Below are positions 11,327-21,752 of a DNA stretch of 64,000 nt, one piece after another; the stretch's first letter is position 1, and every line of letters starts with the position of its first letter. The notes beneath the pieces are model-generated. The model did no database searches. It saw only the letters and a list, made by a program, of their open reading frames with translations, and had not been told where the DNA came from. This DNA is from Phocoena phocoena (taxonomy: Eukaryota > Chordata > Mammalia > Artiodactyla > Phocoenidae): contig NW_027077403.1 of NCBI RefSeq assembly GCF_963924675.1, positions 18,501 through 82,500 on the forward strand, read 5' to 3'. The translations under genes were made by a program, and so were the position numbers.

Positions 11327-11329
11327 CTA
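11294..11329 (-). promoter_or_regulatory. gag-pol UAG readthrough signal
   Basis: The gag stop UAG (11,327-11,329) is followed, after exactly 8 nt, by an 8 bp stem formed by 11,311-11,318 (GGGTTCGG on the minus strand) and 11,294-11,301 (CCGAACCC). Gag and pol share one frame. Gammaretroviruses make Gag-Pol by suppressing a UAG with a pseudoknot that starts 8 nt downstream; a second stem is plausible from the flanking G- and C-runs, but I did not establish it. Confidence 0.8.
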
Positions 11330-12937
11330 CTCTGCATCATGTGTAAACAGGACTGGGGTGGTGGCCTTCGGTTGCCATTGCCCCTGGTTGGGGCGCGGCT
11401 GCCTTTTTTTGGGGCATTCCCGAGCCCAATGGCCTTTTTCCTTGCAATAGGCACATTGATCTCTGTCCAATGGTCGCCTGGGAGGTCGAGTGGCTGGGGG
11501 GCCCCCTTGATCTTTCTGAACAATGGCGGCCAGGACCTTAGTCATTTTCTCAGTGGCTTTAAGTTGTCTATCCTCTGGGGCGTCTCGGTTATTAAAGACG
11601 CGCTGAGCAATACGGAGTAGGTCCTGTATCTGTTTGCCCTCCAGATCTTCTAACTTCTGGAGTTTCTTTTTAATATCAGGGGCTGCCTGGTTAACGAAGG
11701 ACATTACAACGGCAGCCTGATTTTCGGGGGCCTCTGGATCCATAGGGGTATATTGCCTAAAGGCTTCCATTAATCTTTCTAAATAAGAGGAGGGACTTTC
11801 TGTTTTACCTTGTACAATTGAATATACCTTGGCCAAATTAGTGGGCTTGCGCGCGGCAGCCCGGAGACCCGCCATTAGAGTCTGGCGATAAATGAGCAGT
11901 CGTCCCCTACCTTCTCCGGTGTTGTAGTTCCAATCATCCTGCGGGGGGCGAGTTAAGGGAAAGGCTGCATTAATAAGATCAGGGTTAGCGGTGGGTTGAC
12001 CATCATCTCCAGGAACCAGTTTTCTTGCCTCCAGCTGGATTCGTTCTCGTTCCTCGGTGGTGAACAGGATCCGGAGAAGCTGTTGGCAGTCATCCCAGGT
12101 GGGCTGATGGGTAAACATAACACTATCTAGAAGAGCTATCAAGTCTTTAGGATTATCAGAAAAACGAGCATTCTGGGTTTTCCAATTATATAAGTCACTG
12201 GTAGAGAATGGCCAATATTGGAGTCGGGGGTTCCCTGTCTCATCGGGAGGGCCTATTTCTCGCAGGGGTAGGGCTGTGGTGGAATCTGGATGGCGGAACC
12301 CTGGGTCGCGCTGAGTGCGTCCACGGGTGCGTCCAGCCGGCCCAGGGGAGTTATTTTCATTGGGCAGGAGGGCCGGCAGTGCCTCTGCCTCTCGTTCCTC
12401 CGGTTCTGACCTGGGTGGCCTCTCGGGAGGGGCCACAGGAGGTTCTTCCAAGGGGAGAGGAGCAGGGTCAGGAGCAGGAAGGGGGACCGGTTGTGGGGCC
12501 AAAGGAGGATGTTGATATGGAGGGGGTTCTATGAGAAGGAGGTCTTGGCTCTCAGAAAGTATAGGTGCGGTTGAGGTCTGAGGCTTGGGAGGTTTAGTTG
12601 GTCGGGCCGTAAGGATCTTATATGTCCCTGATGACAAAAAGGGGGCCATCCAGGGAGGTGGGTTTTCTACCAGGTCCTGCCATACCAAGATGTAGGGGAT
12701 TTGGTCCGGATGGCCTTCTTTCCCTGGTAAGAAAACTCTAGATTTAATTTTTAGGACTATAGGAAGACAAAAGGTACCCTCGGTGGGCCAACCAACCCCG
12801 AAAGTTGGCCATTCAGAGCGACAGAAGGTAATAAGTTTTCTTTTCCGGATGTCCAGACTGAGATCGTGTCCTCGGGATTTCACATCCCCAAAATTAGTGA
12901 GAAGGAGGGAGAGAGGGGTACTCTGTGTTTGGCCCAT
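11327..12937 (-). CDS. gag: Gag polyprotein (intact)
   Basis: 536 codons, open from ATG to UAG, a normal gammaretroviral length. Gag assembles the particle at the plasma membrane. It starts Met-Gly-Gln, giving an N-terminal glycine for myristoylation of matrix. A PPPY late-domain motif lies at residues 138-141, followed by a proline-rich p12-like stretch. Capsid begins near residue 224 (PLREIGP), with a major homology region around 374-400 and a charged C-terminal helix region at about 421-470. Nucleocapsid has one zinc knuckle, C495-x2-C498-x4-H503-x4-C508. The stop at 11,327-11,329 is UAG, in frame with pro-pol, as expected for readthrough. Whether it is expressed is unknown. Confidence 0.95.
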   Translation of the reverse strand: MGQTQSTPLSLLLTNFGDVKSRGHDLSLDIRKRKLITFCRSEWPTFGVGWPTEGTFCLPIVLKIKSRVFLPGKEGHPDQIPYILVWQDLVENPPPWMAPFLSSGTYKILTARPTKPPKPQTSTAPILSESQDLLLIEPPPYQHPPLAPQPVPLPAPDPAPLPLEEPPVAPPERPPRSEPEEREAEALPALLPNENNSPGPAGRTRGRTQRDPGFRHPDSTTALPLREIGPPDETGNPRLQYWPFSTSDLYNWKTQNARFSDNPKDLIALLDSVMFTHQPTWDDCQQLLRILFTTEERERIQLEARKLVPGDDGQPTANPDLINAAFPLTRPPQDDWNYNTGEGRGRLLIYRQTLMAGLRAAARKPTNLAKVYSIVQGKTESPSSYLERLMEAFRQYTPMDPEAPENQAAVVMSFVNQAAPDIKKKLQKLEDLEGKQIQDLLRIAQRVFNNRDAPEDRQLKATEKMTKVLAAIVQKDQGGPPATRPPRRPLDRDQCAYCKEKGHWARECPKKRQPRPNQGQWQPKATTPVLFTHDAE

Positions 12938-13241
12938 GTTTAGGTCCTGGAAGAGGTTGGTTAGAAAAGGTTATTCTGAAAACGAAAAAGTGATTAAGAG
13001 CAGTCGCAATAGCGGAGCCTGTAAAAGGAGGAAGGGAGGTTATCGCGTGCGCGCTTCAGATGGGCTATCAACCCCCAGATGGGTCGCGGTGGACGTCTCC
13101 AACCACGCCCGACTAGGTGTCCTATAGCGCGTCCGCCAGGACTGTCCTAGTCCCCAAAACAGAAGGTACCTTGAGCCAGCTTACTTACCGATCGGTTGTC
13201 AGCGATGACCCATTGACCTGATGTCTGGTGGGCTTGGGGGC
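12938..13241 (-). other. 5' untranslated leader of the provirus
   Basis: About 304 bp between the primer site and the gag start. It holds a splice donor and, by family rule, should hold the packaging signal. I see no extended in-frame gag start that I would support. Confidence 0.6.
13187..13188 (-). promoter_or_regulatory. Probable major splice donor
   Basis: The minus strand reads CGATCG|GTAAGTAAG, a strong donor about 55 nt after the primer site. This is the usual place for the donor of spliced env mRNA in gammaretroviruses. Confidence 0.65.
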
Positions 13242-13259
13242 ATCCCGGACGAGCCCCCA
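13242..13259 (-). other. Primer binding site, tRNA-Pro
   Basis: On the minus strand this reads TGGGGGCTCGTCCGGGAT, the 18 nt complementary to the 3' end of tRNA-Pro, starting 2 nt inside the 5' LTR. It is the primer site used by murine-leukaemia-type gammaretroviruses. Confidence 0.93.
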
Positions 13260-13335
13260 AATGAAATGCCCACGGTCACGAGACCCCTCCACAAGACCAC
13301 CAGAGACAAGAGTCAAAGCCAAACGGCAAGGGTCA

Positions 13336-13341
13336 TTTATT
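13336..13341 (-). terminator. Poly(A) signal AATAAA, 5' LTR
   Basis: AATAAA on the minus strand, about 75 bp downstream of the TATA box. It is preceded by a 14 bp perfect palindrome (13,343-13,356). Confidence 0.75.
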
Positions 13342-13415
13342 GCAGGTTCGAACCTGGACCTCCGCGCACTCGTTGCCGGTGACGCTAAGAGGTCCCGATG
13401 GAGTTTAGTACAGCT

Positions 13416-13423
13416 CTTTTATA
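13416..13423 (-). promoter_or_regulatory. TATA box, 5' LTR
   Basis: TATAAAAG on the minus strand, with CCAAT motifs further upstream in U3. Confidence 0.85.
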
Positions 13424-13464
13424 GACAGGTACAAACAAGCTCGCGACCTTCAGGGGTGGGGGGT

Positions 13465-13534
13465 ACTGATTGGCTAACTTTTAAACAAAGACATTAGTCA
13501 CTGATTGGTTAACTTTTAAACAAAGACACTAGTC
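13465..13534 (-). promoter_or_regulatory. U3 35 bp tandem duplication with CCAAT boxes, 5' LTR
   Basis: Two direct copies of a 35 bp element (13,465-13,499 and 13,500-13,534). Each contains a CCAAT box on the minus strand, and a third CCAAT follows just upstream. Short tandem repeats in this part of U3 are typical gammaretroviral enhancers. Confidence 0.75.
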
Positions 13535-13773
13535 ACTGTCTGATTGGTTGGATGGTTGCAAAAGGGGGTTCAGCAAGCATAGTTACAGAAGCGAGAGCGG
13601 CTGGTTAAGTTTCGGTTTCCTGAGGCTTTGTTTTTCAATTAGGAATACTTAAGATGGGGCCATAGTTACAAACAGTACAAACAGGAAGATCGATGCAATC
13701 CTAGCAGCACTACGGCCTAATGGCAGGGCATTAATTCAGTCCTATTTCTACCAAAGTAGAACATAGCCCTTCA

Positions 13774-13777
13774 ACAT
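13774..13777. repeat. Target-site duplication, right copy
   Basis: ACAT directly right of the provirus, one base different from GCAT at 5,457. The satellite resumes at once with CACATGCCC. Confidence 0.75.
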
Positions 13778-14704
13778 CACATGCCCTGAGTGAATTATTT
13801 AAGAATTGCTGTCTATTTCACTGTCTTTGTGTTTGAAATTTATTTTGATATTGGGATTTATCGGATTTTCACTGCTGCGTTTATGCTGCTGTACACACGC
13901 TTGATTCTCTTACGGAGACATATAAATCCATGGGTTTTAAGATTCTTCCTAGTCAGGTATATTCCTAGGCGTTGAATATGTGGTGTTGAGTCCATTTCGT
14001 TGAGCAAGGAGTAGGTCTTGTCTATTATATATTTGGCTTATGGAATGTCATCTGTGCTAATTTCAGTCTCTGGTTTTATGCAGCACCCCAAGGCACCTTT
14101 CCCCATAAGCAAGCACTAGTTGTTTTTCTAAATTTGGGACCCTCTTCTGTTTTGTAATTCAGTTCATGTGTAGTCAAGATTACATTCCGTGTACTAGTGA
14201 TATCTTATGATGTTTCTTATTCTGTGTGACGTAGTTCACGTAGAATCACCGTACCTGCATCCACTCACTATGCCGCTACGGGCCTGATGACACAGATTTC
14301 ATTGCTGAGTGATATTGCATTGTACGTACGTGCCACAACTGCTTTATCCCTTTTTTGCTTTCTGGGATATATACCTGGTACTGTAGACGAGCTTCTTGGG
14401 AACACAGCCGTCCCAAACTTTGGGGTGGCTGTCTGTTTTTGATTTTAATTTCCGTAAGAATAGGACCACAAGTGCAATTGCCATAGGCTGTGTTGCATTG
14501 TTTCTTACGTGTTTCAGGAAACGCCATACATTTCTCCAGGGTGGCTGCTGGCAATTTACATCCTGCCAATCTGCATAACAAGGCTCCCTGTTGTCCATAT
14601 CCTGTCCTACCTTTCTGGATTTTACACTTTTTTCAGATGGCCCTTTTGCCCGGGGGGCAGTGAGATTTCATTGTAGTGCAGATTTCCTTTACAGGCTTGC
14701 TTGG

Positions 14705-14776
14705 TTGGCCAAAAAGGGCGTATGCGTTTTTTCCTGAATATATTCAGGAAAAAACGCATACGCACTTTTTGGCCAA
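14705..14776. repeat. Satellite palindrome 4
   Basis: One mismatched pair: the right arm has CGCAC where the consensus has CGCCC. Confidence 0.85.
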
Positions 14777-16451
14777 GTGCATCATTGTCGACGTTCTGCC
14801 TCTTTTACTATGCTTTCAGGGCAATTCCTGTATACCCCCTGCAATCGTTTTCCTGAAATTCTGCCCCGCTTTCAAGTCCCCTTTGCAGGCTTACTTCAAT
14901 ATATTTTTGGAGGATAGCTGTCATTTATAACTCTGCAGGTTTGTGAATTACAGTGCCCCTGAGCTCGTTTCTTCGACTCGCTTTCTTGTGAGCTGGGCAC
15001 AAAACCGCAGGATTGCTTCAGGCCCTAATCTGTTTCCGGCAGGGCACGCTGAGCCTTTGGTTAATTCCTCTTCCTGGTGGGAAATGAGCGTTACATTTGC
15101 CCGTGCTGACACCTATAGCTAGTCTCTCATTGGTTCTCCCTATTCCTGTTCATCTTGCACAGAAATTGCAAGCTGTGCCAAACAGGAGGTTAAAGGCACT
15201 GACTCTCCAAGCGGGTAGAGTGTTAGTAAAGCATCTGGAATGGTGAACCCGAGGACCAGGATACGAAAACTGAGATGCATTTTAAATCGTTTCCCAATCA
15301 CACGGTGGACCATACTGTGGGTTTCCCATGCATGTTTTAGCTGGAGGAAGAATCCATTGAACCTGGAGAGTTGGGACCCATGGAATAGGTACCATGAAGT
15401 ATGACTTCAAAGGGTCTGAATTTGCTCACCGAAACTCACCAATGCTATCAGCCTGAAGTGTCCAGCGTTATGTCTCAACCAGCTCTGGGTGTAGATGTGG
15501 TCAATCCCGGTTGCATCACATGCCCTTAGTGAATTATTTAAGAATTGCTCTCTATTTCACTGTCTTTGTGTTTTGTTTTTGAACTTTATTTTGATAATGG
15601 GATTTGTCGGATTTTCAGTGCTGCGTTTATGCCGCTGTACACACGCTTGATTCTCTTACGGAGACATATAAATCCATGGGTTTTAAGATTCTTCCTAGTC
15701 AGGTATATTCCTGGGCGTTGAATATGTGGTGTTGAGTCCATTTCGTTGAGCAAGGAGTAGGTCTTGTCTATTACATATTTGGCTTATGGAATGTTATCTG
15801 TGCTAATTTCAGTCTCTGGTTTTATGCAGCACCCCAACGCACCTTTCCCCATAAGCAAGTACTAGTTGGTTTTCTAAATATGGGACCCTGTTCTGTTTTG
15901 TAATTCAGTTCATGTGTAGTCAAGTTTACATTCCGTGTATTAGTGATATCTTATGATGTTTCTTTTTCTGTGTGATGTAGTTCACGTAGAATCACCGTAC
16001 CTGCATCCACTCACTATGCCGCTACGGGCCTGATGACACCGATTTCATTGCTGAGTGATATTGCATTGCACGTACGTGCCACAACTTCTTTATCCATTTT
16101 TTGCTTTCTGGGATATTTACCTGATACTGTAGAGGAGCTTCTTGTGAACACAGCCGTCCCAAATATTGGGGTGGTTGTCTGTTTTTGATTTTAATTTCCG
16201 TAAGCTATAGGACCATAAGTGGAAGTGCCATAGGCTGTGTTGCTTTGTTTCTTACGTGTTTCAGGAAGCACCATGCACTTCTCCAGGGTGGCTGCTGGCA
16301 ATTTACATCCTGCCAATCAGCATAACAAGGCTCCCTGTTCTCCATATCCTGTCCTAACTTTCTGGATTTTACACATTTTTCAGATGGCCCTTTTGCCCGG
16401 GGGGCAGTGAGACTTCATTGAAGTGCAGATTTCCTTTACAGGCTTGCTTGG

Positions 16452-16523
16452 TTGGCCAAAAAGGGCGTATGCGTTTTTGCCTGAATATATTCAGGAAAAA
16501 ACGCATACGCCCTTTTTGGCCAA
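16452..16523. repeat. Satellite palindrome 5
   Basis: One mismatched pair, a T to G change in the T-run of the left arm. Confidence 0.85.
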
Positions 16524-18188
16524 GTGCATCATTGTCGACGTTGTGCCTCTTTTCCTCTGCTTTCAGGGCAATTCCTGTCTACCCCATGCAATCGTTTTCC
16601 TGAAATTCTGCCCCGCTTTCAAGTCCTCTTCGCAGGCTTACTTCAATATATTTTTGGAGGATAGCTGTCATTTATTACTCTCCAGGATTTTGAATTACAG
16701 TGCCCCTGAGCTCCTTTCTTCAACTCGCTTTCTTGTGAGCTGGGCAGAAAACCGCAGGATTGCTTCACCCCTAATCTGTTTCCAGCAGGGCACACTGAGC
16801 CTTTGTTTAATTCCTCTTCCTGCTGGGCAATGAGTGTTTCATTTGCCCGTGCAGACACCTACAGCTATTCTTCCATTGGTTCTCCCTATTCCTGTTCATC
16901 TTGCGCAGAAATTGCAAACTTTGCCAAACAGGAGGTTAAAGGCACTGACTCTCCAACCGGGGAGAGTGTTAGTAAAGCCTCTGGAATGGTGAACCCGAGG
17001 ACCAGGATACGAAAACTGAGATGCATTTTAAATCGTTTCCCAATCACACGGTGGACCATACTCTAGGTTTCCCATGCGTATTTTAGCTGGAGGAAGAGTC
17101 CCTTGACCGTGGAGAGTTGGGACCCATGGAATGCGTACCATGCAGTATGACTTCAAAGGGTCTGCATTTGCTCACGAAACTCAACAATGCTATCAGCCTG
17201 AAGTGTCCAGCCTTATGTCTCAACCTGCTCTGGGTGTAGATGTGGTAAATCCCGGTTGCATCACATGCCCTGATTGAATTATTTAAGAATTGCTCTCTAT
17301 ATCACTGTTTTTGTGTTTGAAATTTATTTTGATAATGGGATTTATCGGATTTTCACTGCTGCGTTTATGCCGATGTACACAGGCTTGATGCTCTTATGGA
17401 GACATATAAATCCAAGGGTTTTAAGATTCTTCCTAGTCAGGTATATTCCTAGGCGTTGAATATGTGGTGTTGAGTCCATTTTTTGAGCAAGGAGTAGGTC
17501 TTGTCTATTACATATTTGGCTTATGGAAAGTTATCTGTGCTAATTTCAGTCTCTGGTTTTATGCAGCATACCACCTCACATTTCCCCATAAGCAAGCAGT
17601 AGTTGGTTTTCAAAATTTGAGACCCTGTTCTGTTTTGTAATTCAGTTCATGTGTAGTCAAGTTTACATTCCGTGTATTAGTGATATCTTATGATGTTTCT
17701 TTTTCTGTGTGACGTAGTTCACGTAGTTTCACCGTACCTGCATCCACTCACTATGCCGCTACGGTCCTGATGACACAGATTTCATGGCTGAGTGATATTG
17801 CATTGTACGTACGTGCCACACCTTCTTTATCCATTTTTTGCTTTCTGGGATATTTACCTGATACTGTAGACGAGCTTCTTGTGAACACAGCCGTCCCAAA
17901 TATTGGGTGGCTGTCTGTTTTTTATTTTAATTTCCGTAAGCTATAGGACCATAAGTGGAAGTGCCATAGGCTGTGTTGCTTTGTTTCTTACGTGTTTCAG
18001 GAAACACCATACACTTCTCCAGGGTGGCTGCTGGCAATTTACATCCTGCCAATCAGCATAACAAGGCTCCCTGTTCTCCATATCCTGTCCTATCTTTCTG
18101 GATTTTACAATTTTTTCAGATGGCCCTTTTGCCAGGAGGGGCAGTGAGATTTCATTTTAGTGCAGATTTCCTTTACAGGCTTGCTTGG

Positions 18189-18260
18189 TTGGCCAAAAAG
18201 GGCGTATGCGTTTTTTCCTGAATATATTCAGGAAAAAACGCATACGCCCTTTTTGGCCAA
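18189..18260. repeat. Satellite palindrome 6 (perfect)
   Basis: Perfect 72 bp inverted repeat, although this monomer is 10 bp shorter than the standard one. Confidence 0.95.
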
Positions 18261-19933
18261 GTGCATCATTGTCGACGTTGTGCCTCTTTTCCTATGCTTT
18301 CAGGGCAATTCCAGTCTACCCCATGCAATGGTTTTCCTGAAATTCTGCCCCGCTTTCAAGTCCTCTTCGCAGGCTTACTTCAATATATTTTTGGAGGATA
18401 GCTGTCATTTATTACTCTCCAGGATTTTGAATTACAGTGCCCCTGAGCTCCTTTCTTCAACTCGCTTTCTTGTGAGCTGGGCACAAAACCGCAGGATTCC
18501 TTCACCCCTAATCTGTTTCCAGCAGGGGACACTGAGCCTTTGTTTAATTCCTCTTCCTGGTGGGCAATGAGCATTTCATTTGCCCGTGCAGACACCTACA
18601 GCTATTCTCCCATTGGTTCTCCCTATTCCTGTTCATCTTGCGCAGAAATTGCAAATTTTGCCAAACAGGAGGTTAAAGGCACTGACTCTCCAAGCGTGGA
18701 GAGTGTTAGTAAAGCCTCTGGAATGGTGAACCCGGGGACCAGGATACGAAAACTGAGATGCATTTTAAATCGTTTCCCAATCACACGGTGTACCATACTC
18801 TGTGTTTCCCATGCATGTTTTAGCTGGAGGAAGAATCCCTTGACCGTGGAGAGTTGGGACCCATGGAATGTGTACCATGCATTATGACTTCAAAGGGTCT
18901 GCATTTGCTCACCGAAACTCAACAATGCTATCAGCCTGAAGTGTCCAGCCTTATGTCTCAACCTGCTCTGGGTGTAGATGTGGTAAATCCCGGTTGCATC
19001 ACATGCCCTGAGTGAATTATTTAAGATTTGCTCTCTATATCACTGTCTTTGTGTTTTGTTTTTGAAATTTATTTTGATAATGGGATTTATCAGATTTTCA
19101 CTGCTGCGTTTATGCCGATGTACACAGGCTTGATGCTCTTATGGAGACATATAAATCCAAGGGTTTTAAGATTCTTCCTAGTCAGGTATATTCCTAGGCG
19201 TTGAATATGTGGTGTTGTGTCCATTTTTTGAGCAAGGAGTAGGTCTTGTCTATTACATATTTGGCTTATGGAAAGTTATCTGTGCTAATTTCAGTCTCTG
19301 GTTTTATGCAGCATCCCAACTCACATTTCCCCATAAGCAAGCACTAGTTGGTTTTCAAAATTTGAGACCGTGTTCTGTTTTGTAATTCAGTTCATGTGTA
19401 GTCAAGTTTACATTCTGTGTATTAGTGATATCTTATGATGTTTCTTTTTCTGTGTGACGTAGTTCACGTAGAATCACCGTACCTGCATGCTCTCACTATG
19501 CCGCTACGGGCCTGATGACACAGATTTCATTGCTGAGTGATATTGCATTGCACGTACGTGCCACAACTTCTTTATCCATTTTTTGCTTTCTGGGATATTT
19601 ACCTGGTACTGTAGACGAGCTTCTTGGGAACACAGCCATCCCACACTTTGGGGTGGCTCTCTGTTTTTGATTTTAATTTCCCTAAGCAATAGGACCATAA
19701 GTGGAAGTGCCATAGGCTGTGTTGCTTTCTTTCTTACGTGTTTCAGGAAACACCATACACTTCTCCAGGGTGGCTGTTCACAATTTACATCCTGCCAATC
19801 AACATAACAAGGCTCCCTGTTCTCTATATCCTGTCCTAACTTTCTGGATTTTACACTTTTTTCAGATGGCCCTTTTGCCCGGTGGGCAGTGAGATTTCAT
19901 TGTAGTGCAGATTTCCTTTACAGGTTTGCTTGG

Positions 19934-20005
19934 TTGGCCAAAAAGTGCGTATGTGTTTTTTCCTGAATATATTCAGGAAAAAACGCATACGCCCTTTTTG
20001 GCCAA
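19934..20005. repeat. Satellite palindrome 7
   Basis: Two mismatched pairs from left-arm changes (AGTGCG and ATGTG); the right arm is consensus. Confidence 0.85.
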
Positions 20006-21680
20006 TTGCATCATTGTCGACGTTCTGCCTCTTTTCCTATGCTTTCAGGGCAATTCCAGTCTACCCCCTGCAATCGTTTTCCTGAAATTCTGCCCCGCTT
20101 TCAAGTCCCCTTCGCAGGCTTACTTCAATATATTGTTGGAGGATAGCTGTTATTTATAGCTCTGCAGGTTTGTGAATTACAGAGCCCCTGAGCTCCTTTC
20201 TTCAACTCGGTTTCTTGTGAGCTAGGCACAATACCGCAGGATTGCTTCAGGACCTAATCTGTTTCCGGCAGGGCACGCTGAGCCTTTGGTTAATTCCTCT
20301 TCCTGGTGGGAAATGAGCGTTACATTTGCCCGTGCAGACACCTACAGCTAGTCTCTCATTGGTTCTCCCTATTCCTGTTCATCTTGCACAGAAATTGCAA
20401 GCTGTGCCAAACAGGAGGTTAAAGGCACTGACTCTCCAAGCGGGGAGAGTGTTAGTAAAGCATCTGGAATGGTGAACCCGAGGACCAGGATACGAAAACT
20501 GAGATGCATTTTAAATCGTTTCCCAATCACATGGTGGACGATACTCTGGGTTTCCCATGCATGTTTTAGCTGGAGGAAGAATCCCTTGAACCTGGAGAGT
20601 TGGGACCCATGGAATGGGTACCATGCAGTATGACTTCAAAGGGTCTGCATTTGCTCACCAAAACTCACCAATGCTATCAGCCTGACGTGTCCAGCCTTAT
20701 GTGTCAACCAGCTCTGGGTGTAGATGTGGTCAATCCCGGTTGCATCACATGCCCTGAGTGAATTATTTAAGAATTGCTGTCTATTTCACTGTCTTTGTGA
20801 TTTGTTTTTGACATTTATTTTGATAATGGGATTTATCGGATTTTCACTGCTGCGTTTCGGCCGCTGTACACATGCATGATTCTCTTATGGAGACATATAT
20901 ATCCATGGGTTTTCAGATTCTTCCTAGTCAGGTATATTCCTAGGCGTTGAATATGTGGTGTTGGGTCCATTTCGTTGAGCAAGGAGTAGGTCTTGTCTAT
21001 TACATAATTGGCTTATGGAATGTTATCTGTGCTAATTTCAGTCTCTGGTTTTATGCAGCACCCCAAGGCACCTTTCCCCATAAGCAAGCACTAGTTGGTT
21101 TTCTAAATTTGAGACCCTGTTCTGTTTTGTAATTCAGTTCTTGTGTAGTCAAGTTTACATTCCGTGTATTAGTGATATCTTATGATGTTTCTTTTTCTGT
21201 GTGACGTAGTTCACGTAGTATCACCGTACCTGCATCCACTCACTATGCCGCTACGGGCCTGATGACACAGATTTCATTGCTGAGTGATATTGCATTGTAC
21301 GTACGTGCCACAACTTCTTTATCCATTTTTTGCTTTCTGGGATATTTACCTGGTACTGTAGACGAGCTTCTTGGGAACAGAGCCATCCCAAATATTGGGG
21401 TGACTGTCTGTTTTTGATTTTAATTTCCGTAAGCTATAGGACCATAAGTGGAAGTGCCATAGGATGTGTTGCTTTGTTTCTTACGTGTTTCAGGAAACAC
21501 CATACACTTATCCAGGGTGGCTGTTCACAATTTACATCCTGCCAATAAGCACAACAAGGCTCCCTGTTCTCTATATCCTGTCCTAACTTTCTGGATTTTA
21601 CACTTTTTTCAGATGGCCCTTTTGCCCGGTGGGCAGAGAGATTTCATTGTAGTGCAGATTTCCTTTACAGGCTTGCTTGG

Positions 21681-21752
21681 TTGGCCAAAAAGGGCGTATG
21701 CCTTTTTTCCTGAATATATTCAGGAAAAAACGCATACGCCCTTTTTGGCCAA
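21681..21752. repeat. Satellite palindrome 8
   Basis: One mismatched pair: ATGCC in the left arm in place of ATGCG. Confidence 0.85.

Larger units (their letters stand above)
5461..13773 (-). mobile_element. Endogenous gammaretrovirus, near-complete provirus
   Basis: An 8,313 bp element transcribed from the minus strand, with order LTR, tRNA-Pro primer site, gag, pro-pol, env, polypurine tract, LTR. It starts TG and ends CA on the plus strand and sits between a 4 bp target duplication with one mismatch. The two 512 bp LTRs differ at about 8 positions (1.6%), which means insertion some millions of years ago at ordinary mammalian neutral rates; that date is an inference. Gag is open throughout. 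Pol and env each have one frame break. I see only this copy in the window, so the satellite monomer that carries it has not been duplicated here since insertion. Cetacean gammaretroviruses have been reported (one from the killer whale), and this may be related, but I cannot test that here. Confidence 0.97.
13262..13773 (-). repeat. 5' LTR of the provirus
   Basis: 512 bp and next to the primer binding site, so this is the 5' LTR in the sense of the provirus. From the TATA box (13,416-13,423) I expect transcription to start near 13,388 and run leftwards. With AATAAA at 13,336-13,341, R would be roughly 70 nt and U5 roughly 55 nt. These R and U5 limits are inferred. Confidence 0.96.

Noticed and set aside
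12208..12534. Plus-strand frames opposite gag (also 10,200-10,478 and 8,629-8,916 opposite pol)
   Set aside because: Antisense shadows of conserved retroviral genes; no promoter or protein features seen.
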